From Hydrogenophaga sp. (GTDB lineage: Bacteria > Pseudomonadota > Gammaproteobacteria > Burkholderiales > Burkholderiaceae_C): a stretch of 64,000 bases of DNA. The translations under genes were made by a program, and so were the position numbers. Shown in pieces: positions 43,377-54,026 of the stretch. Numbering within the stretch: the stretch's first letter is position 1; each line of letters begins with the position of its first letter. Location of the stretch: the NCBI GenBank assembly GCA_016741995.1, contig JACVCO010000002.1:186001-250000 (forward strand). The letters run 5' to 3'. The notes under the pieces were generated by a model. That model did no database searches, was not told the origin of the DNA, and saw only the letters and a list, made by a program, of their open reading frames with translations.

Positions 43377-43406
43377 ACGAGCGGCGAATTCTAGCGAAAG
43401 TTCGGC

Positions 43407-44306
43407 TCAGGCCATGCCGTTGCGGCTGGCCAGTTCGACGAACAGGGCGGAGTGGTCGAGGTCGGCCAGACCGTGTTCGACGGCTTGGGCGAAGAGCTGC
43501 TCGAACAGCGCGGTGACGGGGGCCTCGAAGCCGATCTCTTCGGCGGTGGTGAGGGCGTTGCGCATGTCTTTCAACTGCACCGTCATGGCGCCGCGCTTGG
43601 TGAAATCGCGCTCGACCATGCGCTGGCCATGCACCTGCAGGACACGGCTGTCGGCGAAGCCACCGGTGATGGCCTGCTTGACCTTGGCCATGTCAGCGCC
43701 GCCTTTTTCGCATAGCAACAGTGCCTCGGCCACGGCGCCGATGGTGATGCCCACGATCATCTGGTTGGCCAGCTTGGCGAGTTGGCCCGCGCCGTGCGGG
43801 CCCACGTGCGTGGGCCGGCCCAGGATCTCGAACACACCGCGGGCGCGCTCCACGTCGGCCGGCTTGCCGCCGACCATGATGGCCAGCGTGCCCGCTTCGG
43901 CGCCCACGGTGCCGCCCGACACGGGCGCATCCAGGTGCTGCACGCCCATGGCCGCCAGGCGGGCCGCGTGGTCGCGTGCCTGGCGCGGCTGGATGGAGGA
44001 CATGTCGATCACCAGGGCGCCGCGCTTCAGGCCCGCGGTGGTGCCTTGCTGGAACAGCACGCTGTCCACCGTGTGCCCGTCTTCCAGCAGCGTGATCACG
44101 ATGTCGGCATCGCGCGCGGCATCGGCCGGCGTGTCGGCGATGCGGGCGCCAAAGGGGGCCAGGCGCTCGGCCTTGGCGCGCGAGCGGTTCCATGCGCTCA
44201 CCTGGCAGCCGGCCTCGCAGAGGCGGCGGGCCATGGGAAAGCCCATCATGCCGATGCCGAGCACGGCCACGCGCGGTGCGGAGGGGGTGGGGGAGGGTTC
44301 GCTCAC
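43407..44306 (-). CDS. Beta-hydroxyacid dehydrogenase (GarR/GlxR/HIBADH family)
   Basis: A 299-residue NAD(P)-dependent dehydrogenase. The Rossmann motif is VAVLGIGMMGFPMARRL near residue 13, the substrate-binding segment is LDAPVSGGTVGAEAGTLAIMVGG, and the catalytic Lys lies in GAGQLAKLANQMIVG. Members reduce tartronate semialdehyde or oxidise 3-hydroxyisobutyrate or L-threonate. The start is a GTG at 44306. The gntR-type gene lies upstream on the same strand, separated by a terminator, and may control it. A link to the acid-sugar operon 1 kb away is possible (the tartronate semialdehyde branch or LtnD-like role) but is only inference. Confidence 0.9.
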   Translation of the reverse strand: MSEPSPTPSAPRVAVLGIGMMGFPMARRLCEAGCQVSAWNRSRAKAERLAPFGARIADTPADAARDADIVITLLEDGHTVDSVLFQQGTTAGLKRGALVIDMSSIQPRQARDHAARLAAMGVQHLDAPVSGGTVGAEAGTLAIMVGGKPADVERARGVFEILGRPTHVGPHGAGQLAKLANQMIVGITIGAVAEALLLCEKGGADMAKVKQAITGGFADSRVLQVHGQRMVERDFTKRGAMTVQLKDMRNALTTAEEIGFEAPVTALFEQLFAQAVEHGLADLDHSALFVELASRNGMA

Positions 44307-44349
44307 GTCGTGCTCGCCGGGTGGTGGCGCTGGATTCTAGGAGCCGGTC

Positions 44350-44386
44350 AAAAAAAGCGCGGTCACCGGCCGAAGCCGGGACCGCG
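44350..44386 (-). terminator. Intrinsic terminator after the gntR gene
   Basis: On the minus strand CGCGGTC and GACCGCG close an inner stem CCGGC/GCCGG with a TTCG-type loop, followed by a run of seven T residues (44350-44356). It lies 15 bases after the gntR stop. Confidence 0.85.
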
Positions 44387-44400
44387 TTGAAGTGGATCGC

Positions 44401-45144
44401 CTAGGGCAGTTGTTGCCTGCGACGACCACGGAGTTGATCGGTGCCGGGTGCGCCGCCGCCATCGGCGGGGTCACCCAGTTGATCGGTGAGGGCCTGCGCG
44501 GCCTTGCCGGTGTGTTCGGCCATGATGCGCGCGGCGCGTTCGCCATCGCCTTTGGCGATGGCCGCGGCGATCGCCTGGTGTTCGTCCCAGACCGGCTTGC
44601 GCAGATCGTCGGACTGCAGCGCCAGGCCCATGGCGCGGCGGATGTGGTTCCAGTGCAGCTGGGCGCTCTGCTCGATGAAGGGGTTGCCGGCCGCGCGGTA
44701 GATCGCGGTGTGAAAGGCCATGTCGGCGTCGATCATGGCCTTGACGTCACCACGCTCCTGTGCGGCGTGGCCATTGGCGAACACCGTGGGGTCGATGTGG
44801 GCGCGGCGCGCGGCGGCCAGCCGCACGGCCAGTTGATCGAGCGCTTCGCGCACCTCGTACACCTGCGCGATCTGCTGCGCATCCAGCGGCGACACCAGCA
44901 GCCCCCGCGTGCGCTGCGTGGCGCCGGTGAGCAAGGGCGCGTCCAGCACGAAGCCGTCCTTCTTGAGCAGCCGCAGGGCTTGCATCACGGGCTGGCGGGA
45001 CACGGCGAGTTGATCGGCCAGCTCTTCCTGCATGACCCGTTGGCCAGGCTGCAAGGCCCCGGTGCTGATGGCATCGAGCAGCGCGCGGTACACCTGCTCG
45101 ACCAGGTCGGGCGAGGTTTCGATGCGGTGCAGCAGGGCCGTCAT
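44401..45144 (-). CDS. GntR-family regulator with FCD domain
   Basis: A 247-residue FadR-type regulator. The winged helix (about residues 12-75) includes LVEQVYRALLDAISTGALQPGQRVMQEELADQLAVSRQPVMQALRLL, read in parts. The all-helical FCD domain contains AQVYEVREALDQLAVRLAA, DADMAFHTAIYRAAGN and DEHQAIAAAIAKGDGERA, with the metal/ligand-binding Asp and His positions. A perfect-looking GTATAC-centred dyad lies just upstream of the start, implying autoregulation. Likely targets are the beta-hydroxyacid dehydrogenase gene downstream and possibly the divergent esterase gene. Confidence 0.92.
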   Translation of the reverse strand: MTALLHRIETSPDLVEQVYRALLDAISTGALQPGQRVMQEELADQLAVSRQPVMQALRLLKKDGFVLDAPLLTGATQRTRGLLVSPLDAQQIAQVYEVREALDQLAVRLAAARRAHIDPTVFANGHAAQERGDVKAMIDADMAFHTAIYRAAGNPFIEQSAQLHWNHIRRAMGLALQSDDLRKPVWDEHQAIAAAIAKGDGERAARIMAEHTGKAAQALTDQLGDPADGGGAPGTDQLRGRRRQQLP

Positions 45145-45157
45145 GTCGGTGAACCGG

Positions 45158-45173
45158 ATTCCGTATACAGAAT
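45158..45173. promoter_or_regulatory. Candidate GntR operator
   Basis: ATTCCGTATACAGAAT is a 16-base dyad with the form ATTCyGTATACrGAAT. Read on the minus strand it contains TGTATAC, which can serve as the -10 of gntR, about 14 bases before its ATG. Binding would block transcription of the regulator itself. Confidence 0.6.
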
Positions 45174-45241
45174 TCGCGAAGCATACCCCAGCGGGTCGGC
45201 CCATGGGCTTCCTCCGGTCGAAATACCCGCTACCCCCATGA

Positions 45242-45247
45242 CACAAT
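45242..45247 (+). promoter_or_regulatory. -10 element of the esterase gene
   Basis: CACAAT ends eight bases before the ATG at 45256, so the transcript would have almost no leader. No Shine-Dalgarno sequence is present. Confidence 0.45.
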
Positions 45248-45255
45248 GCCCCGCC

Positions 45256-46143
45256 ATGGACCTGAGCTTCAACCGCGACCCCGCCTGGCTCGACCGCGAA
45301 TACAACAACCGCGCACTCGTGCCCGAACATGGCGAGATCCTCGCGCGCTGGGCCCAGGCCTCGCACGCCGTGCGCGCGCAGGGCCCGTGCCTGCCGGATC
45401 TGCGCTACGGCCACGGCCCGGCCGAGTTGCTCGACGTCTTCCCCGCGCTGAAACCCCCGGCGGGCGGCGGCTCGGCGCCGGTGCTGTTCTTCATCCACGG
45501 CGGCTACTGGCGCAGCCTCGACAAGGCCGACCATTCCTTCCTGGCCCCTGCCTTCCAGCGCCTGGGTGTGTGCGTGGTGGTGCCCAACTACGCGCTGTGC
45601 CCCGCGGTCACCGTGCCCGACATCACCCTGCAGATGGTGCAGGCCCTGGCCTGGACGCACCGCCACATCGGCGTGCACGGCGGCGACGCCACGCGCATCA
45701 CCGTGGCTGGCCATTCCGCCGGCGGGCACCTGGCGGCCATGATGCTGGCCTGCCGCTGGCCGGAAGTGGGCGCCGATCTGCCCGCGGCGTTGGTGCGCAA
45801 CGCGCTGTCGATCTCGGGGGTGTTCGATCTCGAGCCCGTGCGCAACGCGCCCTTCGTGCAGCCCTCGCTGAACCTCACGCCCGCGCAGGTGCACAAGGCC
45901 AGCCCGGTGCGCCTGCCTTCACCGGGCCTGCGCGACGGCCGCGGCCGCCTCTACGCCGTGGCCGGCGGCGACGAGAGCAGCGAGTTCCGCCGCCAGAACC
46001 GACTCATCCGCGAGGCCTGGGGGCGCGAGCTGGTGCCGGTGTGCGAAGACCTGGCCGGCCTGAACCACTTCAGCGTGCTCGACCGGTTGGTGGAGCCGAA
46101 ACACCGCTTGCACGCGCTGGCGCGCGAGCTGCTGGGGGTGTGA
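45256..46143 (+). CDS. Alpha/beta-hydrolase, arylformamidase-like esterase
   Basis: A 295-residue hydrolase of the BD-FAE/kynurenine formamidase-like group. The oxyanion motif is HGGYWR (about residue 85), the nucleophile elbow is GHSAGGHL, and the late Asp and His lie in GGDESSEF and LNHFSVL. HGGYW is typical of arylformamidases, but no kynureninase or tryptophan dioxygenase gene is nearby. ATG 45256 is preferred because of the close -10 element; an in-frame ATG at 45238 lies within the promoter. The stop codon lies inside a 40-base palindrome shared with the guaC 3' end. Confidence 0.85.
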   Translation: MDLSFNRDPAWLDREYNNRALVPEHGEILARWAQASHAVRAQGPCLPDLRYGHGPAELLDVFPALKPPAGGGSAPVLFFIHGGYWRSLDKADHSFLAPAFQRLGVCVVVPNYALCPAVTVPDITLQMVQALAWTHRHIGVHGGDATRITVAGHSAGGHLAAMMLACRWPEVGADLPAALVRNALSISGVFDLEPVRNAPFVQPSLNLTPAQVHKASPVRLPSPGLRDGRGRLYAVAGGDESSEFRRQNRLIREAWGRELVPVCEDLAGLNHFSVLDRLVEPKHRLHALARELLGV

Positions 46144-46180
46144 TGTGAAGAAGGGGTCGTGAGGCCCCTTCTTCACATCA
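46141..46180. terminator. 40-base palindrome carrying both stop codons of convergent genes
   Basis: TGATGTGAAGAAGGGG (46141-46156) and CCCCTTCTTCACATCA (46165-46180) form a perfect 16-bp stem with an eight-base loop. The esterase stop TGA is its first three bases, and the guaC stop (46175-46173 on the minus strand) lies in the other arm. It probably terminates both transcripts. Confidence 0.75.
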
Positions 46181-47150
46181 ACAGGTGTTCGCCGGCGTTG
46201 TCCCCGCCCAGGATCACGTAGTTCACCTTGCGGATGTCGAGCAGCTTCGTGCCGCCCGCGTAGCTGATCGAGCTCTGCACGTCCTGCTCCATCTCGACCA
46301 GCGTGTGCGCGAGCTTGCCCTTGATGGGCTCGAGGATGCGCTTGCCCTCGACGTGCTTGTACTCGCCCTTGTTGAAGTCGCTCGCCGAGCCGTAGTACTC
46401 CTTGTAGAGCACACCGTTTTCTTCCACGGTCTGCCCCGGCGATTCCTCGTGGCCCGCGAACAGCGAACCGATCATCACCATGCTCGCGCCGAAGCGCACG
46501 CTCTTGGCGATGTCGCCGTGGCAGCGGATGCCGCCGTCCGCGATGATGGGTTTGGTGGCCACGCGCGCGCACCACTTGAGCGCGCTGAGCTGCCAGCCAC
46601 CGGTGCCGAAGCCCGTCTTGAGCTTGGTGATGCAGACCTTGCCCGGCCCCACACCCACCTTGGTGGCGTCGGCGCCCCAGTTCTCCAGGTCGATCACGGC
46701 TTCCGGCGTGGCCACGTTGCCCGCGATCACGAAGGCCTTGGGCAGCTTTGCCTTCAGGTAGGCAATCATGTTCTTCACGCTGTCGGCGTGGCCGTGCGCG
46801 ATGTCGATGGTGATGTACTCGGGGCTCAGACCCTCGGCCACCAGCGTGTCCACCGTGGCGTAGTCGGGCGCCTTCACGCCCAGCGAGATGGACGCGAAGC
46901 AGCCTTTGGCGTGCATGTCGCGCACGAACTGCACGTTGTCCAGATCGAAGCGGTGCATCACGTAGAAGTAGCCGTTCTGCGCGAGCCAGGTGCAGATGGT
47001 CTCGTCCACCACGGTCTTCATGTTGGCCGGCACCACCGGCAGGCGGAAGCGCCGCCCGCCGAGTTCCACACCGGCGTCGCATTCCGAGCGGCTTTCCACG
47101 CGGCACTTGCGCGGCAGCAGCAGGATGTTGTCGTAGTCGAAGATTTCCAT
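46173..47150 (-). CDS. guaC: GMP reductase
   Basis: GuaC deaminates GMP to IMP with NADPH, returning guanine nucleotides to the purine pool. The 325-residue length and Cys173 in [15 protein letters not shown] match the shorter GuaC2 type of Bacillus and Staphylococcus, rather than the 347-residue E. coli form. [16 protein letters not shown] and the flap region with [11 protein letters not shown] are present, and there is no CBS domain, which rules out IMP dehydrogenase. The start at 47150 fits the [14 protein letters not shown]-terminus. A hairpin followed by T residues lies in its short leader. Confidence 0.93.
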   Translation of the reverse strand: MEIFDYDNILLLPRKCRVESRSECDAGVELGGRRFRLPVVPANMKTVVDETICTWLAQNGYFYVMHRFDLDNVQFVRDMHAKGCFASISLGVKAPDYATVDTLVAEGLSPEYITIDIAHGHADSVKNMIAYLKAKLPKAFVIAGNVATPEAVIDLENWGADATKVGVGPGKVCITKLKTGFGTGGWQLSALKWCARVATKPIIADGGIRCHGDIAKSVRFGASMVMIGSLFAGHEESPGQTVEENGVLYKEYYGSASDFNKGEYKHVEGKRILEPIKGKLAHTLVEMEQDVQSSISYAGGTKLLDIRKVNYVILGGDNAGEHLLM

Positions 47151-47162
47151 GGTGGTCCAGGC

Positions 47163-47208
47163 AAAAAAATACCGGGCGCAGAAAACCCGGGCCCGGTGCG
47201 CGATTCTA
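47163..47208 (-). promoter_or_regulatory. guaC promoter and leader hairpin with T-run
   Basis: On the minus strand a -10-like TAGAAT (47208-47203) is followed about five bases later by ACCGGGC (47197-47191) and GCCCGGT (47177-47171), which form a stem, then ATTTTTTT (down to 47164). The transcript would begin at the hairpin foot. This looks like a terminator or attenuator placed only 13 bases before the start codon. Confidence 0.5.
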
Positions 47209-47285
47209 GGCCGGTGCGCCCGGAACCGACGCGTATGGCGTTCATATGCCCCTGCGTATGCCGGGGTCGGCGCGCGGGCGCTTCC

Positions 47286-47291
47286 TACAAT
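47286..47291 (+). promoter_or_regulatory. -10 element of uvrD
   Basis: TACAAT ends six bases before the ATG at 47298, so transcription would start at or next to the start codon. No Shine-Dalgarno sequence is seen. Confidence 0.5.
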
Positions 47292-47297
47292 CCGCCG

Positions 47298-49661
<2,364 letters not shown>

Positions 49662-49670
49662 GCGCGCGCC

Positions 49671-51680
49671 TCAGGGCGCGGCATCGGTGTGCCAGCGCTC
49701 GCGGTAGGCCATGGGCGTGAACAGGGCCTGCGCCACCGCCTTGTGCACCAGCGCGGGTGGTGGTTCGCCACCGGGCAGCGTCTGGCCGGTGGCGGGGTCG
49801 TGCAGCAGCAGCGCGGGTGGCAGGTCGGGGCGCAGCACCACCACCTGGTCGTCTTCCATGTAGGCCTGCGCCTTGTCGAACTGCATCACCGCGCGGCCGG
49901 GCAGCGCGCGCACCGCGGGCTGGCTCAGGTCGCGCCCGATCATGGGGTGGCGGCCCTGCAGGCCGAGCAGGGAGATCAGCGTGGGCCCGAGGTCGATCTG
50001 GCTCGCGGTCTGTTCGATCACGCCGGGCGTGACCGGGCCGCCCAGGACCAGGCCCGGAATGTGGAAGCGCTTCACCGGCACCAGCGCATCGCCATAGACG
50101 CGCGAGTTGTGGTCGGCCACCACGAGGAAGACCGTGTCCTTCCAGTACGGCGCCTTCTGCGCCTGCTCGAAGAAGCGGCCCAGCGCGTGGTCGGCGTATT
50201 TCACGGCGTTGAGCACCGTGCCCTTGGGCTGCTCGTGCAGCGCGATCTCGCCATCGGGGAACTCGAAGGGCGCGTGGTTCGACGACGTGAACACCAGCCC
50301 GAAGAAAGGCGCGCGCGCTTGCGAGAACGCGCGGTGCGCGGCGTCGAGCAGCGGCCCGTCGGCCACGCCCCAGGTGCCGCGGAACACGTCGGGGCCGAAG
50401 TGATTCTGGTCGACCACGTGATCGAAGCCGTTGCCCATGAAGTAGCTGCGCATGTTGTCGAAGTGCGACTCGCCGCCATAGAAGAAGGTCGACGTGTAGC
50501 CCTTGCCCTTGAGGAAGGACGCGAGCGTGAAGAAGCCTTGTTGCGACTTCGCGAGCTTCACGGTGCTGGGTGCCGAGGTGGGCGGAAAACCCGCCACCAC
50601 CGCCTCGATGCCGCGCACCGAGCGCGTGCCCGTGGCGTAGAGCCGATCGAACCACAGGCCCTGTGCGGCCAGGCGCTCGAGGTTCGGCGTGACGGGCACG
50701 CCGCCGAGCCGGCCCACGAATTCCGCGCCCAGGCTTTCCTCGAGCACGATCACCAGGTTGTGCGGCTTCGCGAGTGCGGGCACGTTGGCCTGTAGGTGCT
50801 GGCTCGGGCGCCGGGGGTCGTCGAAGCTGGCCGGGTCCTGGCCGGTGCCGGCGATCACGGTGCGCAGCACGTCCTCGCGCGGCAGGCTGCCGTAGACGAT
50901 GCCGCCTTCCTCGCTGCGGCGCGCCTGGTACAGCGCGTAAAGGAGGGCGTAGGCCGAACTCAGCGGCAACTGGTTGACCAGGCCGTCCGACGTGGTGGCC
51001 GCCAGCGCGGGGTTGGCCGCGCGGTGGCCCAGCGTGCCACGCGCGGCGAGCGCGGTGCCACAGAACAGCAGCACCGACAGCAGCAACGCGGTGAGTGGGT
51101 GCAGGCGTGGCCAGGCCGTGCGCGTGCGCGTGGTGCGCGCGTAGAGCCAGGTGAGGCCGGGGATGGCGATCAGGGCCGCCAGCAGCGCCAGCGGGCGTTC
51201 GGCCAGCACCGTGCCGCCCACCTCGCGCACGTAGCGCAGGTATTCCACGAACAGGTAGTTGGGCCGGTTGTCGTACTCGGCGATGAACGCGGGCGTGGCC
51301 CATTCGAGAAACAGCAAGGCCGCGAACGCCGCCAGCGCAACCGCGCGCAGGCCGCGCCACGCCAGGGGTTGCAGGCGCGGCGCCAGGGCCGCGAGCGGCC
51401 ACAGCGTGGCCGGCAGGCACCAGACGAAGCCGAGCATCACGCCATCGAAGCGCAGGCCCTGCAACAGGGTCTCGGCCCAGGCACCCTGGGCGCTCACGCG
51501 CGGCGCCAGCCAGGCCATGAGGCCCAGGCGCGAAACGAGCAGCACCAGCCACATGCCCAGCACCAGGGGCAGCAGCGGCCCGAGGGTGCGGGCCGCGGCA
51601 CGCCCTTCGTGCGCCAGCGCACGGGCGGCGGGCGGGAGGGCGAAGGTGGGGGCGGGAAGGGAGGCGGGCAGTCGGGACAT
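49671..51680 (-). CDS. LtaS-type membrane sulfatase-fold transferase (phosphoglycerol/phosphoethanolamine type)
   Basis: A 669-residue inner-membrane enzyme. Five or so hydrophobic segments occupy about residues 30-225, and the rest is a periplasmic alkaline-phosphatase/sulfatase-fold domain. Metal and nucleophile motifs are VIVLEESLG (Glu), YATGTRSVRGIEAV (Thr nucleophile), FYGGESHFDNMRSYF and VVADHNSRVYG (Asp-His). In Gram-negatives such enzymes decorate lipid A or periplasmic glucans with phosphoglycerol or phosphoethanolamine. A direct-repeat box like PhoP/PmrA sites and a leader hairpin lie upstream. The exact donor is not certain. Confidence 0.87.
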   Translation of the reverse strand: MSRLPASLPAPTFALPPAARALAHEGRAAARTLGPLLPLVLGMWLVLLVSRLGLMAWLAPRVSAQGAWAETLLQGLRFDGVMLGFVWCLPATLWPLAALAPRLQPLAWRGLRAVALAAFAALLFLEWATPAFIAEYDNRPNYLFVEYLRYVREVGGTVLAERPLALLAALIAIPGLTWLYARTTRTRTAWPRLHPLTALLLSVLLFCGTALAARGTLGHRAANPALAATTSDGLVNQLPLSSAYALLYALYQARRSEEGGIVYGSLPREDVLRTVIAGTGQDPASFDDPRRPSQHLQANVPALAKPHNLVIVLEESLGAEFVGRLGGVPVTPNLERLAAQGLWFDRLYATGTRSVRGIEAVVAGFPPTSAPSTVKLAKSQQGFFTLASFLKGKGYTSTFFYGGESHFDNMRSYFMGNGFDHVVDQNHFGPDVFRGTWGVADGPLLDAAHRAFSQARAPFFGLVFTSSNHAPFEFPDGEIALHEQPKGTVLNAVKYADHALGRFFEQAQKAPYWKDTVFLVVADHNSRVYGDALVPVKRFHIPGLVLGGPVTPGVIEQTASQIDLGPTLISLLGLQGRHPMIGRDLSQPAVRALPGRAVMQFDKAQAYMEDDQVVVLRPDLPPALLLHDPATGQTLPGGEPPPALVHKAVAQALFTPMAYRERWHTDAAP

Positions 51681-51685
51681 GGGCG

Positions 51686-51708
51686 GGCTGGCGCTTGGAG
51701 CGCCAGCC
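51686..51708 (-). promoter_or_regulatory. Leader hairpin just before the LtaS-type start codon
   Basis: GGCTGGCGCT and AGCGCCAGCC form a perfect 10-bp stem with a three-base loop, ending five bases before the ATG. No free Shine-Dalgarno sequence remains, so the structure could limit translation. Confidence 0.5.
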
Positions 51709-51728
51709 GCGCATTGCAGTGTCCCGGC

Positions 51729-51745
51729 CTTAACGCCGGCTTAAC
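51729..51745 (-). promoter_or_regulatory. PhoP/PmrA-like direct-repeat box
   Basis: The minus strand reads GTTAAG-N5-GTTAAG (the plus strand CTTAAC-N5-CTTAAC), an 11-base repeat. It ends 10 bases upstream of a -10-like TGCAAT (51718-51713). PhoP boxes (GTTTA repeats) and PmrA boxes (CTTAA repeats) have this spacing. The target gene is an LtaS/Ept-like transferase. Confidence 0.45.
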
Positions 51746-51783
51746 TTCGCCGTTTGGGCAGCCTTGTTCTGCCTTGGGCGGCC

Positions 51784-53949
51784 TCAGGTGCCGACGACCC
51801 CGCCGTCGTTCTTGGTGATCACGATGGTGGCCGAGCGTGGGCGCTTGCCCGCGCCATAGCCGGCGTTGGCCGGCCACTGGCTCTCGTACTTCGTGGGGTC
51901 GGTCACGTCGGCCATCTTGGTGTTCTCGCCCGCGTGCTGGATGTTCACGAAGATCGCGCGGCCGTCGGGCGTTTCGGTGATGCCCGTGATCTCCGCGCCC
52001 TTGGGGCCGACGAGGAAGCGGCGCAGCGTGGCCGGGGTCTGCGGCTTGCCGGCGTGGGTGGTCACGTCCTTGTCGCCGGCTTTCAGCGTGACGCTGGCGC
52101 CATCGCCCACGCGGCCCGGCATGGCCGCGAGCAGCATGCAGTTGGTCTTGTCGGTGTAGGCGCCATCGTCGGTCTGGATCCAGCAGATGCCGGTGGCCGG
52201 GCTGAACACCAGGCCGTCGGGCGACGACAGATCGTTCTCCGGGCTCAGGTTCGAGAGGTTCACCGTGGCCTTGTCGGCGTCCGCCTCGGACGCGAAGAGG
52301 TAGATGTCCCAGCGGAACTTCGCCTCGGTGGGCTGCGCCTCGGCCAGGCGCACGATGTGGCCGTGCACGTTGCCTTTCTGCTCCTTGCCGGCCTTCATGT
52401 CGGTGTAGGCGCGCGGGTTGGCGGCGTCCACGGTGGCGGCGGTGCGCGCGCTGTTGTTGGTCAGCGTGATGTAGACCTCACCGTTCTTCGGGTTCACGCC
52501 GGTCCACTCGGGGCGGTCCATCTTGGTGGCGCCCACGGCGTCGGCGGCCAGGCGCGTGAACACGCACACGTCGGCCTGCGTCTTGAAGTCGAAGCCTTTG
52601 TAGGCGGCGATGGCCGGGTTCTTCGGCGAGAGCTCCAGCCACTCACCGCTGCCATCGGCGTTGAAACGGGCCACGTAGAGCGTGCCGCTGTCGAGGTACT
52701 TGTCGCCGGCCGCGAGGCGGTTGCGCGGTTGCGCGTCGGCCGCGTCCCACTTCTCGGTGGAAACGAACTTGTAGATGTACTCGCCGCGTGCGTCGCAGCC
52801 CATGTAGGCCACGATGGGTTGGCCCGCCACGGGTTTGGCGAAGCTCACGTTCTCGTGCGCGAAGCGGCCGAGCGCGGTGCGCTTGGTCAACAGCGCGTTG
52901 GGGTTGTACGGGTCGAGCTCGACGATGTAGCCGAAGGTGTGGAACTCGTTGCGGTAGTCCTCGCGCGCGCTCGCGCCGGTGAGGCCGGTGTTCCAGCGCT
53001 GGAATCGGTCGTCGCTGCCACCGCTTTCCCAGCCGTGGCGGCTGGCCGCGCCGGCGCGGCGGCCGTAGCGGTTGAAGGCGGCGGTGATCTTCGGATCGTT
53101 GCGGCGGGTGTCGTCCTGCGCGTCGCGGAAGAAGTAGCCGAACCAGTTCTCTTCACCCGAGACGAAGGTGCCCCAGGGCGTGCGGCCGGTGCCGCAGTTG
53201 TTCACCGTGCCGCGGGCCTTGGTGCCGGTGGGGCTGAACCTGGTCACCAGGTGCGCGCTGCCGGCGGCGGGGCCGGTGAACACGGCTTCGCTCATCGTGG
53301 TGATGCGGCGGTTCAGCGGCGAATCCTGTCGCGTGGCCCAGCGGCGACTGTCGCGGCGCACTTCGACCACGGAGATGCCGTGGATCATCAGTTCCTTGTC
53401 GATCTCTGCCGCCGGGCGCGGCAGCGTGGCGGTGCCGCCGTTGGCGTGGATGAAGAAGGACGAGAGCTTCTCGTCGGTGGTGGCCTCGTGGTTCATGGCC
53501 AGCAGGCCACGCGAGGTGAAGCTGTCCGACGGCTTGCCCTGAGCGTCCAGCCCGAACCACTCGATGCCGTCGTGGTGGTCGCCCGCGCGGTTGCCCCAGT
53601 CGGCGTCGCTGCCATCGTTCTTGAAGGCCGCCACGCCGGCCTTCAGCGGGTCGCCCCCGCCATAGAGCACCTGCGCGGTGTAGCCGGGCGGCACCACCAC
53701 GGTGTCGGCCAGGCTGTGGGCCACGGGCGTGAAGCCCAGTTGCGTGACCGGGCCGGCCGGTGCGTCGGTGGCCGGGGTGGCGCAGCCGCCGAGCACGGCG
53801 CTGCCCGCCACCGCGGCACCGGCGCCGCCGCGCAGCAGGTGCCGGCGGCTCAGGCGCGCGCCGAGCACGCTCTCGAACGTGGGGTTGGCGCTGCGGTTGG
53901 AGTCTTCGTCGTTGAAGAGCGCGCCGGGGCGCTGAGTGCTGTCGGTCAT
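51784..53949 (-). CDS. PhoX-family (DUF839) alkaline phosphatase, Tat-exported, copy 1
   Basis: A 721-residue protein with a Tat signal (SRRHLLRGGAGAAVAGSAVLGGC at about residues 34-56) that ends in LGGC and may be lipid-anchored. The DUF839 body has GDHHDGIEWF, LLAMNHEATTDE, NNCGTGRTPWGTFVSGEENWFGYF and DRPEWTGVNPKNGEVYITLTNN, with the Cys, Glu and Asp residues that bind the Fe/Ca cofactor of PhoX. It should release phosphate from organic esters in the periplasm. A Pho-box-like site lies 47 bases upstream of the start. A second, divergent PhoX copy is at 58735-60843. Confidence 0.9.
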   Translation of the reverse strand: MTDSTQRPGALFNDEDSNRSANPTFESVLGARLSRRHLLRGGAGAAVAGSAVLGGCATPATDAPAGPVTQLGFTPVAHSLADTVVVPPGYTAQVLYGGGDPLKAGVAAFKNDGSDADWGNRAGDHHDGIEWFGLDAQGKPSDSFTSRGLLAMNHEATTDEKLSSFFIHANGGTATLPRPAAEIDKELMIHGISVVEVRRDSRRWATRQDSPLNRRITTMSEAVFTGPAAGSAHLVTRFSPTGTKARGTVNNCGTGRTPWGTFVSGEENWFGYFFRDAQDDTRRNDPKITAAFNRYGRRAGAASRHGWESGGSDDRFQRWNTGLTGASAREDYRNEFHTFGYIVELDPYNPNALLTKRTALGRFAHENVSFAKPVAGQPIVAYMGCDARGEYIYKFVSTEKWDAADAQPRNRLAAGDKYLDSGTLYVARFNADGSGEWLELSPKNPAIAAYKGFDFKTQADVCVFTRLAADAVGATKMDRPEWTGVNPKNGEVYITLTNNSARTAATVDAANPRAYTDMKAGKEQKGNVHGHIVRLAEAQPTEAKFRWDIYLFASEADADKATVNLSNLSPENDLSSPDGLVFSPATGICWIQTDDGAYTDKTNCMLLAAMPGRVGDGASVTLKAGDKDVTTHAGKPQTPATLRRFLVGPKGAEITGITETPDGRAIFVNIQHAGENTKMADVTDPTKYESQWPANAGYGAGKRPRSATIVITKNDGGVVGT

Positions 53950-53995
53950 GCAAGCCTCGTGGGTGGTTTTGTCATGTGCATGTTTGGGGGCGTTC

Positions 53996-54013
53996 GTGAA
54001 ATTCACATGACAG
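53996..54013 (-). promoter_or_regulatory. Pho-box-like site of phoX copy 1
   Basis: The minus strand reads CTGTCAT-GTGA-ATTTCAC. The first half is a perfect match to the 7-base PhoB repeat and the second keeps four of its seven bases. It ends 47 bases before the start codon, in the normal activation window. Confidence 0.55.
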
Positions 54014-54026
54014 TGCCGTGTCGCAC

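Noticed and set aside
46173..47150. IMP dehydrogenase
   Set aside because: The protein is 325 residues long with no CBS pair and has the GMP reductase flap, so GuaC is preferred.
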